Part shown: positions 7,926-13,854 of the stretch, in pieces
How the letters are laid out: every line of letters starts with the position of its first letter
Numbering within the stretch: position 1 is the stretch's first letter
NCBI GenBank assembly: GCA_964481755.1
Contig: CAYZVH010000079.1
Span: 1-13,854, forward strand
From: Phocaeicola_A sp964481755
GTDB taxonomy: Bacteria > Bacteroidota > Bacteroidia > Bacteroidales > Bacteroidaceae
DNA length: 13,854 nucleotides
Reading direction: 5' to 3'
Made by a program: the position numbers and the translations under genes
The notes under the pieces: generated by a model
What the model saw: only the letters and a program-made list of their open reading frames with translations
What the model was told of the DNA's origin: nothing
Databases searched by the model: none

Positions 7926-8207
7926 TCAGTTCAGTTTCTCGAGTTCTGCGACAATCTCGTTCGTCTGGTTCGACAAGTCCTCTTTCAGCTTCTTGAAGTG
8001 TGCCTTCACGTTGCCCGGCTCGGGGTGACAGATGCGTGTGATGATGTCATCCTGCATCTTCAGAATCTTCATCAGAATCTGCGTGCCTTTCTCCTTGTCG
8101 GTGTTGGGAACATATGTTATCTGCACAAAACAATCTTGGTACAGGATGCCTGCAATCTTATTGACCTGCTTCTTCAAATTTCTCTTATTAGCCATATTAT
8201 TAGACAT
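7926..8207 (-). CDS. Conserved-looking small protein of unknown function
   Basis: A 93-residue soluble protein I cannot assign to a named family. It begins MSNNMANKRNLKKQVNK, and the second methionine (8195) is an equally plausible start. The chain is charged and mostly helical: a basic N terminus, a central segment with two cysteines at about 26 and 60, and a lysine/glutamate-rich C-terminal helix (FKKLKEDLSNQTNEIVAELEKLN) likely to form a coiled coil. There is no signal peptide or membrane segment. It is the first gene of a two-gene unit: its TGA is separated by one base from the ATG of the PlsC-like gene, so the two products are probably made in step. The function could relate to lipid acylation by context only. 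The coupling and coding character make it a real gene. Confidence 0.8.
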   Translation of the reverse strand: MSNNMANKRNLKKQVNKIAGILYQDCFVQITYVPNTDKEKGTQILMKILKMQDDIITRICHPEPGNVKAHFKKLKEDLSNQTNEIVAELEKLN

Positions 8208-8229
8208 TTATGAGTGTTATACAATAAAT

Positions 8230-8259
8230 TTTGGTGTAAAGATACTCAAAATACTTTTA
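8230..8259 (+). promoter_or_regulatory. Putative pfp promoter
   Basis: TTTG at 8230-8233 is followed after 18 bases by TACTTTTA at 8252-8259, seven of eight matches to the -7 pattern. The start site would be near 8266, leaving an AT-rich leader of about 58 bases. No Shine-Dalgarno sequence precedes the ATG at 8325, only A-rich sequence (AAAATTAAGAG), as is usual in this phylum. Confidence 0.45.
8237..8244 (-). promoter_or_regulatory. Putative -7 box for the small-protein/acyltransferase unit
   Basis: On the minus strand, 8244-8237 reads TATCTTTA, seven of eight matches to TAnnTTTG. It is about 30 bases upstream of the ATG at 8207. No clear TTTG lies at the proper -33 distance. It overlaps the spacer of the divergent pfp promoter. 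Confidence 0.4.
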
Positions 8260-8324
8260 CGATTGAGAAAAAACACCGAAATTTGCATCCAAACAATTAT
8301 TAAACACAAAAATTAAGAGTTATT

Positions 8325-9968
8325 ATGACAAAGAGTGCATTACAAATCGCGAGGTCTACTTACAACCCTAAATTACCGAAAGCGTTGAAAGGATGTGTGA
8401 AGGCTGAACTAGGTTCTTCAACGGAGTCCGTCTCTGACCAGGAGGCTATCCGTAAATTGTTCCCCAACACATACGGAATGCCTATCGTCCGTTTCGTAGA
8501 GGGCGAGGAGAAGTCGTATCCGGCTATCAACGCCGGCGTTATCCTCTCCGGCGGTCAGGCTCCCGGTGGACACAACGTCATCGCCGGACTGTTCGACGGT
8601 CTGAAGAAGATCAACAAGGACAGCCGTCTCTTCGGTTTCATTCTGGGTCCGGACGGACTGGTGCAGCACAACTACATGGAGCTGACAGCCGACATCATCG
8701 ACGAGTATCGCAACACGGGTGGTTTCGACATCATCGGCTCGGGACGTACGAAGCTGGAGAAAGAGGAGCAGTTCGAGAAGGGACTGGAGATCTTGAGACA
8801 GCTGAACATCTCCGCACTGGTGATCATCGGTGGTGACGACTCCAACACCAACGCTTGCGTGTTGGCAGAGTATTTCGCTGCAAAGAAGGCCGGCGTGCAG
8901 GTAATCGGTTGCCCGAAGACCATCGACGGCGACTTGAAGAACGACATGATTGAGACCTCCTTCGGATTCGACACCGCTTGTAAGGTCTACTCCGAGGTCA
9001 TCGGCAACATACAGCGCGACTGTAACTCAGCACGCAAATACTGGCACTTCATCAAACTGATGGGACGCTCTGCCTCTCACATCGCGTTGGAGTGCGCCCT
9101 GCAGACACAGCCGAACATCTGCTTGATCTCTGAGGAGATAGAGGAGAAGAACATGTCGCTGGACGATGTGGTGACCTACATCGCCGAGATTGTGGCTAAG
9201 CGTGCCGCTCTGGGACGCAACTTCGGAACCGTGTTGGTGCCTGAGGGTCTGATTGAGTTCATCCCTGCCATCCGCGACCTGATTGCCGAGCTGAACGACC
9301 TGTTGGCTACGAACAAGGAGTTCTCCATGATCAAGAAGTCGGCTCAGCGCGAGTGGATCATCTCCAAACTGTCGCCGAAGAACGCCGCCATCTACGAGAG
9401 TCTGCCCGAGGGTGTCGCCAAACAGTTGACACTGGACCGCGACCCGCACGGAAACGTACAGGTTTCTCTCATCGAGACAGAGAAGCTGTTGGCCGACATG
9501 GTGGACCGCAAATTGGCTGAGTGGAAGGCCGAGGGCAAATACAACGGCAAGTTCGCCGCACAGCACCACTTCTTCGGCTACGAAGGCCGCTGCGCAGCTC
9601 CGTCGAACTACGATGCAGACTATTGCTACTCACTGGGTTACACCGCATCGATGCTGATTGCCAACGGCAAGACAGGCTACATGTCGTCCGTACGCAACAC
9701 GACAGCTCCTGCCGACCAATGGATCGCTGGTGGTGTGCCTATCACGGCCATGATGAACATGGAACGCCGCAACGGTGAGATGAAGCCGGTTATCAAGAAG
9801 GCCCTGGTGAAGCTGGACGGCGCTCCCTTCAAGGCATTTGCCGCTCAGCGCGACGAGTGGGCTGTGGAGACAGACTATGTTTATCCGGGTCCTATCCAGT
9901 ACTTCGGACCGACAGAGGTTTGCGACCAACCTACCAAGACACTGGTTCTGGAACAGTCGAACAAATAA
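8325..9968 (+). CDS. pfp: Pyrophosphate-dependent 6-phosphofructokinase (long form)
   Basis: Converts fructose 6-phosphate to fructose 1,6-bisphosphate with pyrophosphate instead of ATP. The reaction is reversible, so it serves glycolysis and gluconeogenesis in the cytoplasm. The 547-residue length fits the long, plant-beta-like class. Key motifs are LSGGQAPGGHN (~74-84), GGDDS (169-173), PKTIDGD (197-203) and MGRSASH (246-252). D172 in GGDDS, where ATP enzymes have glycine, and K198 in PKTIDGD are the residues known to dictate pyrophosphate use, and D201 is the catalytic base. The start MTKSALQIAR agrees with what I recall of Bacteroides/Prevotella homologues. The gene has its own putative promoter and is followed by a terminator-like hairpin, so it is probably monocistronic. 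It is intact, with no unusual residues seen. Confidence 0.97.
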   Translation: MTKSALQIARSTYNPKLPKALKGCVKAELGSSTESVSDQEAIRKLFPNTYGMPIVRFVEGEEKSYPAINAGVILSGGQAPGGHNVIAGLFDGLKKINKDSRLFGFILGPDGLVQHNYMELTADIIDEYRNTGGFDIIGSGRTKLEKEEQFEKGLEILRQLNISALVIIGGDDSNTNACVLAEYFAAKKAGVQVIGCPKTIDGDLKNDMIETSFGFDTACKVYSEVIGNIQRDCNSARKYWHFIKLMGRSASHIALECALQTQPNICLISEEIEEKNMSLDDVVTYIAEIVAKRAALGRNFGTVLVPEGLIEFIPAIRDLIAELNDLLATNKEFSMIKKSAQREWIISKLSPKNAAIYESLPEGVAKQLTLDRDPHGNVQVSLIETEKLLADMVDRKLAEWKAEGKYNGKFAAQHHFFGYEGRCAAPSNYDADYCYSLGYTASMLIANGKTGYMSSVRNTTAPADQWIAGGVPITAMMNMERRNGEMKPVIKKALVKLDGAPFKAFAAQRDEWAVETDYVYPGPIQYFGPTEVCDQPTKTLVLEQSNK

Positions 9969-9988
9969 GAGTAAGATAGTTTGAACAT

Positions 9989-10065
9989 AAATCGCAGATT
10001 GGCGAAGGGGACGGATGCACGCGGAAGGAGAGCCCCGCTGACCGGACGTTGCCAATCTGCGGTTT
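9989..10065 (+). terminator. Long-looped terminator-like hairpin after pfp
   Basis: Positions 9989-10003 pair with 10051-10065: 15 pairs with one G-T, including the perfect 11-base arm CGCAGATTGGC. The stem is followed by TTTTACTTTAA. The enclosed region is 47 bases, far longer than a normal terminator loop. It can fold on itself, for example GCGG at 10021-10024 with CCGC at 10035-10038. The hairpin begins 21 bases after the pfp stop and ends 40 bases before the GH25 start, so it may separate the two genes or regulate read-through into the second. Confidence 0.7.
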
Positions 10066-10104
10066 TACTTTAAGATAAGTGGACGCACAGGTCCATATAT
10101 ATAA

Positions 10105-11118
10105 ATGGTAAAGAAGAAGACACAGGCAAAGACGGACGTAGCGACCGACAAGACGCCCCGGAAGAGAAGCACCCAAACCGCTAAACCGACCCGGACACGC
10201 GCCGCAGCACGCCGAACCAAACGACCGACACCACGTGGCAACGGGGCCAACGGGCAGGAGAAACAACCTTCCGCTCTGCGCCGGCTCATTTCCAAACAGC
10301 CGCGTTGGGTCATCTGGAGCTTCTCCGGTGCCATACTCTTGGTCTATGCCGTAGCCCTCTACTACTGCTTCCTGCGTCCGTACCTCTACCGGTGGAACAC
10401 CGAGGACATCTACTTCTACCAACCTGTGGTGCACGGCATCGACATCTCCCACCATCAAGGAAAGGTGGACTGGGCGGCGCTCAACAAGAACCACATACAG
10501 AACAGCCCGCTGCAGTTCGTCTTCATGAAGGCTACCGAAGGCTCCGACTTGGTGGACACTACCTTCCAACAAAACTTCCGGGACGCCCTCGACTACGGAT
10601 TCATCCGTGGCGCCTACCACTTCTTCAGCCCCCTGTCGTCAGCCAGTGAACAGGCGGCCTTCTTCATCAAGAACGTCAAGCTGTTGCCCCACGACTTGCC
10701 TCCCGTGTTGGATGTGGAGCGCAGGGGAACCTATTCGTCGGAGTCGTTGCGCACGGAGGTGAAGACCTGGCTGCGCATCGTGGAGGATTACTACAAGGTG
10801 AAGCCTATCATCTACGCTTCGTACAAGTTCAAGACGCGCTACCTCAACGACTCGTTGCTCAACACCTACCCCTACTGGATTGCCCACTACTATGTCGACA
10901 CCTTGGAGTACCAAGGCGAATGGACCTTTTGGCAACACCACGACAATGGTTCGCTGGAGGGTATTGAAGGCGATGTGGACATGAACGTGTTCAACGGCGA
11001 CCTGCAGAAGTTGCTCCAACTCACCATTCCCGAAGATTCCACTTCACAGTCCGTTCCCGCAGATTCCGTTTCGCAGTCCGCCGGCGCGGATTCCTACGAA
11101 GCCTTGCCTATTGAATAG
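10105..11118 (+). CDS. Membrane-anchored GH25 (lysozyme-type) muramidase
   Basis: A 337-residue glycoside hydrolase family 25 protein predicted to cleave the MurNAc-GlcNAc bond of peptidoglycan. Residues 1-67 are very rich in lysine, arginine and threonine and should be cytoplasmic. Residues 68-90 are one membrane segment. The catalytic domain, ~108-305, faces the periplasm. Family motifs are GIDISHHQGKVDW (111-123, D113), FVFMKATEG (138-146), RGAYHFF (168-174), VLDVE (201-205, with candidate catalytic D203 and E205), PIIYASY (234-240) and a final DVDMNVFNGD (290-299). The C-terminal ~27 residues are a low-complexity tail with a nine-residue repeat. The ATG follows the hairpin after pfp, and I see no convincing promoter between them, so expression may depend on read-through. 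Muramidase activity is expected but not proven, and host-wall remodelling is likelier than killing other cells, given the membrane anchor. Confidence 0.9.
   Translation: MVKKKTQAKTDVATDKTPRKRSTQTAKPTRTRAAARRTKRPTPRGNGANGQEKQPSALRRLISKQPRWVIWSFSGAILLVYAVALYYCFLRPYLYRWNTEDIYFYQPVVHGIDISHHQGKVDWAALNKNHIQNSPLQFVFMKATEGSDLVDTTFQQNFRDALDYGFIRGAYHFFSPLSSASEQAAFFIKNVKLLPHDLPPVLDVERRGTYSSESLRTEVKTWLRIVEDYYKVKPIIYASYKFKTRYLNDSLLNTYPYWIAHYYVDTLEYQGEWTFWQHHDNGSLEGIEGDVDMNVFNGDLQKLLQLTIPEDSTSQSVPADSVSQSAGADSYEALPIE
11035..11094 (+). repeat. 27-base tandem repeat in the GH25 3' end
   Basis: GATTCC recurs at 11035, 11062 and 11089, exactly 27 bases apart. The two full units are imperfect copies (both contain CAGTCCG) and encode DSTSQSVPA and DSVSQSAGA, followed by a partial third (DSYEA). 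The repeat keeps frame. It makes a flexible Ser/Ala/Asp tail and could change copy number between strains. Confidence 0.75.
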
Positions 11119-11186
11119 ATTGCTTACTCTAGTCCCGAAAGCATAATGCCGACGGCTAAAGCGAGGGCGTGGACACAACGTCCAAC

Positions 11187-11255
11187 GACCTATATACTCA
11201 TTGGCTCTTGAGCTATATACTCATTTGCCTATGACCTATATACTCGTTGATAGGG
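11187..11255. repeat. Three tandem 23-base repeats
   Basis: Three units at 11187-11209, 11210-11232 and 11233-11255 share the core CTATATACTC (11190, 11213, 11236), each at exactly 23-base spacing and followed by ATTG, ATTTG or GTTG. The period is not a multiple of three, and reading frames through it are short, so it is not coding. It lies in the intergenic region between the convergent GH25 and prmA genes. Copies are conserved in the core and divergent at the edge, as is common for binding-site arrays or old tandem duplications. Confidence 0.85.
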
Positions 11256-11291
11256 GAGCGAATGTCCTAAGACGCTCGCGTTGGGGGGAGC

Positions 11292-11351
11292 TGAAGCCTT
11301 GGAGCAAGTTAAAGCTTCGGTGCTGTTTGAAGCCTTGGAGCTAGTTAAAGC
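11292..11351. repeat. Pair of 24-base direct repeats near the prmA 3' end
   Basis: Positions 11292-11315 and 11328-11351 match at 23 of 24 bases (A versus T at the fifteenth), 36 bases apart start to start. Each begins TGAAGCCTTGGAGC and ends AGTTAAAGC. The second copy stops six bases from the prmA stop codon, so both would lie in the prmA 3' untranslated region. GCTTC at 11314-11318 can pair with GAAGC either at 11293-11297 or at 11329-11333, giving two mutually exclusive hairpins. No clear U-tract follows either one. Confidence 0.85.
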
Positions 11352-11357
11352 AAGAGC

Positions 11358-12200
11358 TTACTTCTTCACCAGCTTGATGTCTGCCCAGTTGTCCTTCTCG
11401 CGATAGTGGTCGAAGACGAGGCCAAGTCGTTCGCCCTCCTCGCGCAGGTAGGGGATGTCCTCCACGTAGAATCCGCTCATGTAGATCTCCGAGCCCGGAT
11501 GCATGCAGGCCACGTAGTGCTTCATGTCAGCGAGCAGGATGTTGCGGTTGATGTTGGCGATGATGACGTCGAACATCCGACCCTCGAGCGATGAGGCGTC
11601 GCCCAACTCCACCTGGATGTTCTCCACATGGTTGAGGGCGATGTTGTCCTTGGAGTTGGACACACACCAGTCGTCGATGTCGATGGCTGTCACCGGGTCG
11701 GCTCCCCGCATGGAGGCCAGGATGGCTAGGATGGACGTGCCGCAACCCATGTCGAGCAACGATTTGCCTCGCAGCTCAGCGTCGAGCAACTCGCCGATAA
11801 TCAGACTCGTGGTGGCGTGGTGCCCTGTGCCGAAAGCCATCTGCGGATTGATGAGGATGTCGTATTCCGCCTGGGGAATGTTGGTGTGGAACGTACTGTG
11901 GATGACGCAACGGTCGCCGATGATGATGGGCTGGAAGAAGTTCTTCTCCCACTCCTCGTTCCAGTCTTTGTCCTCCTGTGGCTCTACGGTGTAGGCGATG
12001 GTGGTGCCGGCTATGGGGAACGTGTCGATGACTCCCCGCAGGGTATCCTCGTCGAACAGTTTCTCCTGCACATAGGCTTTCACGCCCTGCTCGTCTCCCA
12101 CGAAACTCTCAAAACCTATCTCGGCGCAGAGGGCGGACAGCACATCGTTCACCGTCTCCGTGCAAGGTTGCGTACGAAATGTCACTTCCAAGTACTTCAT
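11358..12200 (-). CDS. prmA: Ribosomal protein L11 methyltransferase
   Basis: An S-adenosylmethionine-dependent methyltransferase that trimethylates lysines and the N terminus of ribosomal protein L11 in the cytoplasm. At 280 residues it is slightly shorter than E. coli PrmA (293). The N-terminal ~95 residues are the L11-recognition domain. The linker and signature PQMAFGTGHHATT span 119-131. SAM-binding motif I is LLDMGCGTSILA (148-159), followed by the acidic AIDIDD (172-177). The catalytic-loop-like ANINRNILL spans 215-223. The start MKYLEVTFRT at 12200 fits the family and lies just after its own promoter region. The gene converges on GH25 across a repeat-rich 239-base intergenic region in which I see no strong terminator. 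The gene is intact. Confidence 0.96.
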   Translation of the reverse strand: MKYLEVTFRTQPCTETVNDVLSALCAEIGFESFVGDEQGVKAYVQEKLFDEDTLRGVIDTFPIAGTTIAYTVEPQEDKDWNEEWEKNFFQPIIIGDRCVIHSTFHTNIPQAEYDILINPQMAFGTGHHATTSLIIGELLDAELRGKSLLDMGCGTSILAILASMRGADPVTAIDIDDWCVSNSKDNIALNHVENIQVELGDASSLEGRMFDVIIANINRNILLADMKHYVACMHPGSEIYMSGFYVEDIPYLREEGERLGLVFDHYREKDNWADIKLVKK

Positions 12201-12217
12201 TGTTCTTTTTTTGCCCG

Positions 12218-12225
12218 CAAAGGTA
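12218..12225 (-). promoter_or_regulatory. Putative prmA -7 box
   Basis: On the minus strand, 12225-12218 reads TACCTTTG, a perfect TAnnTTTG match, with the ATG at 12200 only 18 bases downstream. The leader would be about ten bases, almost leaderless. No TTTG is seen at the expected -33 position. Confidence 0.5.
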
Positions 12226-12254
12226 TGAAAAAATATGGGTAAGTAGTACCTTTG
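12224..12254 (+). promoter_or_regulatory. Putative promoter of the GHL10 gene
   Basis: TACCTTTG at 12247-12254 is a perfect -7 box. The -33 position with a 19-base spacer holds TATG (12224-12227), three of four matches to TTTG. The start would be near 12261, leaving an AT-rich leader of ~24 bases before the ATG at 12285. Confidence 0.6.
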
Positions 12255-12284
12255 CGCTCTATATAAATATATGTATAGCGTGAA

Positions 12285-13784
12285 ATGAAAAAGACGATAC
12301 TGACATTTCTCCTTTCCTTGTTATTGGTGAACGGAGTCGCATGGGGACAGACCCCATACCCGAAGCGGGAATTCAGAGGCGCCTGGATACAGGCAGTGAA
12401 CGGACAGTTCCAGGGCATGTCGCCCCAGGTGATGCAAAGGACCTTGACCACACAACTCGACAAACTGCAGCAGGCAGGCATCAATGCCGTCATCTTCCAG
12501 GTGAGGCCCGAAGCCGATGCGCTGTACGTTTCTGACCTGGAGCCTTGGAGCCGATTCCTGACAGGTGTGCAGGGTAAGGCACCCTCTCCGCTGTGGGACC
12601 CTTTGCAGTTCATGATAGACGAATGCCACAAGCGCGGCATGGAACTCCACGCCTGGATAAACCCTTACCGAGCAAAGACGAAAGGCACCACCCAGCTGGC
12701 CGCCAACCATCCGTATAACCGCCATCCGGAGCGCTTCTTCAAGTACGACGGACTGATACTGTTCGACCCGGGCTATCCCGAGAACATCCGCTACATCTGC
12801 GAGGTGGTGGAGGACATCGTGAAGCGCTACGACGTGGACGGACTCCACATCGACGACTATTTCTACCCCTATCCGGTGGCAGGACTGCCCATCCCCGACG
12901 ACCTCAGCTTCGCCGAGTATGGCCGCGGATACTCCGACCGCAACGACTGGCGGCGCGACAACGTTAGCCGCTTGGTGAAGGCCCTCTGCGAGACCATCCA
13001 CCAGTGCAAACCTTGGGTGAAGTTCGGCGTGTCGCCCTTCGGCATCTACCGCAACAAGAAGAGCGCCTCCAACGGAAGCAACACCAACGGCCTGCAAAAC
13101 TACGACGACCTCTATGCCGACGTACTCTATTGGGTGGACAAGGGATGGATAGACTACAACGTGCCGCAGATATACTGGGAGATAGGCAACGCCGCCGCCG
13201 ACTATTCCACCTTGGTGCGCTGGTGGGCTATCCATGCGCAGAAGCGTCCGCTCTTCATCGGACAGGACGTGCTCCGTACGGTGAAGTATGCCGACCCGAA
13301 GAATCCCTCCGTACACCAGCAGGCCAGGAAGATGGAAGAGCAGCGCACCTACACCACGGTGCACGGCAGCTGCCAGTGGTACGCCGCCACGGTGATGGAC
13401 AACCCTGGTAACTACTGGACCATGCTGCAGAACAACTACCACCGCTATCCGGCCCTGCAGCCGCTTTTCCCGTTCCTCGACAGCAAGGCTCCCTCGAAGG
13501 TGCGCAAGCTGAAGCCCGTGTGGACGGCCGACGGTTACATCCTCTTCTGGACGGCCCCCAAAGCCTCACGCGAGATGGACAAGGCTGTGCAGTACGTCGT
13601 CTATCGTTTCGATAAGGGGGAGAAGGTGAACATCGGCGACGCCTCGAAGATTGTGACCATCACCCGCGACACCTACTACAAATTGCCCTACGAGGACGGC
13701 AAGACGAAGTACACCTACGTGGTGACCGCCCTCGACCGCCTGCAGAACGAATCGGCGGTGGTGAAGAAGAAGGTGAAGCTGTAG
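12285..13784 (+). CDS. Secreted GHL10 (DUF187) glycoside hydrolase-like protein, DigH/YddW-like
   Basis: A 499-residue exported protein. Residues 1-21 are a signal peptide (MKKTILTFLLSLLLVNGVAWG), with no lipobox cysteine. A TIM-barrel of the GHL10 family spans ~28-390, with FRGAWI (30-35), FQVRPEADALY (71-81), HAWINPYR (122-129), DGLHIDDYFYPYP (185-197), KFGVSPFGIYRN (246-257) and PQIYWE (294-299). D190/D191 and E299 are candidate acidic catalytic residues, by position only. Residues ~403-499 look like a fibronectin type III domain. The E. coli relative DigH (YddW) cleaves peptidoglycan glycan strands lacking stem peptides, so this protein may use the product of amidases such as the one at 4386-7265. 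That pairing is inference. The gene is transcribed divergently from prmA and ends at a strong terminator, so it is a single-gene unit. Confidence 0.92.
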   Translation: MKKTILTFLLSLLLVNGVAWGQTPYPKREFRGAWIQAVNGQFQGMSPQVMQRTLTTQLDKLQQAGINAVIFQVRPEADALYVSDLEPWSRFLTGVQGKAPSPLWDPLQFMIDECHKRGMELHAWINPYRAKTKGTTQLAANHPYNRHPERFFKYDGLILFDPGYPENIRYICEVVEDIVKRYDVDGLHIDDYFYPYPVAGLPIPDDLSFAEYGRGYSDRNDWRRDNVSRLVKALCETIHQCKPWVKFGVSPFGIYRNKKSASNGSNTNGLQNYDDLYADVLYWVDKGWIDYNVPQIYWEIGNAAADYSTLVRWWAIHAQKRPLFIGQDVLRTVKYADPKNPSVHQQARKMEEQRTYTTVHGSCQWYAATVMDNPGNYWTMLQNNYHRYPALQPLFPFLDSKAPSKVRKLKPVWTADGYILFWTAPKASREMDKAVQYVVYRFDKGEKVNIGDASKIVTITRDTYYKLPYEDGKTKYTYVVTALDRLQNESAVVKKKVKL

Positions 13785-13805
13785 CCATTATAAACCAGTA
13801 AACAG

Positions 13806-13846
13806 CACGGCGGCTATTCCTCTTGGTAGGGGAAATAGCCGCCGTG
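13806..13846 (+). terminator. Intrinsic terminator after the GHL10 gene
   Basis: Positions 13806-13818 pair perfectly with 13834-13846 (CACGGCGGCTATT). Two more pairs form after a bulged A at 13833, with a ten-base loop at 13821-13830. GCTTTTAT follows. It starts 22 bases past the stop codon and is the strongest terminator in the window. Confidence 0.88.
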
Positions 13847-13854
13847 GCTTTTAT

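Larger units (their letters stand above)
12216..12256. repeat. Perfect 10-base inverted repeat spanning the divergent prmA/GHL10 promoters
   Basis: CGCAAAGGTA at 12216-12225 and TACCTTTGCG at 12247-12256 are exact reverse complements separated by 21 bases. Each arm contains the -7 box of the gene it faces, so the symmetry may simply reflect two similar promoters back to back. It could also be an operator. Confidence 0.85.

Noticed and set aside
9027..9569. 180-codon open frame antisense to pfp
   Set aside because: It sits wholly inside pfp, whose motifs are complete, and has no recognisable domain or promoter.
11146..11211. 21-codon ORF entering the 23-base repeats
   Set aside because: It is short, has no initiation signal or known family, and the repeats break frame because 23 is not a multiple of three.
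11187..11255. CRISPR array
   Set aside because: Only a ten-base core is well conserved, units abut with no unique spacers of constant length, and no cas genes are present.
12321..13442. 373-codon open frame antisense to the GHL10 gene
   Set aside because: Same mirror-frame effect over a clear gene on the other strand. The protein looks like compositional noise.

Overview
The window looks like chromosomal DNA of a Bacteroidales bacterium, most probably Bacteroidaceae or Prevotellaceae. Three things support this: the protein families (a long-form pyrophosphate-dependent phosphofructokinase, a LytM peptidase with a short cytoplasmic tail, and a 'xanthan lyase/golvesin' type amidase), the lack of Shine-Dalgarno sequences, and AT-rich intergenic regions carrying the Bacteroidetes promoter pattern TTTG-N19-TAnnTTTG. 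Coding DNA is GC-rich and intergenic DNA is AT-rich. I see no phage, plasmid, transposon, CRISPR, tRNA or rRNA. The first ~100 bases hold no gene I can support.

Layout. (i) 103-2800: a terminator hairpin and then alaS (alanyl-tRNA synthetase) on the minus strand. (ii) 2801-2929: interleaved divergent promoters. (iii) 2930-4270 (+): a membrane-anchored M23/LytM peptidase followed 15 bases later by a MerR-type DNA-binding protein. (iv) 4276-4375: 100 Ns, an assembly gap between convergent genes. (v) 4386-7265 (-): a secreted 959-residue amidase-like protein in which a golvesin-like domain splits the amidase fold. (vi) 7370-8207 (-): a two-gene unit made of a 93-residue protein of unknown function coupled to a PlsC-like acyltransferase. 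(vii) 8208-8324: a second divergent promoter region. (viii) 8325-11118 (+): pfp, a long-looped terminator-like hairpin, then a membrane-anchored GH25 muramidase-like protein. (ix) 11119-11357: a 239-base convergent intergenic region with two unrelated repeat families. (x) 11358-12200 (-): prmA. (xi) 12201-12284: a divergent promoter region in which the two -7 boxes form a perfect inverted repeat. (xii) 12285-13784 (+): a secreted GHL10 (DUF187) glycoside hydrolase-like protein, ended by a strong terminator.

Four of the ten genes encode envelope proteins predicted to act on peptidoglycan: the M23 peptidase, the amidase, the GH25 and the GHL10 protein. They are not one operon. They sit among housekeeping genes (alaS, pfp, prmA), so any joint function is an inference from co-location. 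The window reads as ordinary core genome. I did not find a convincing new defence, mobile or biosynthetic system. The least explained parts are the repeats at 11187-11351, the domain architecture of the amidase, and the small coupled gene at 7926-8207.
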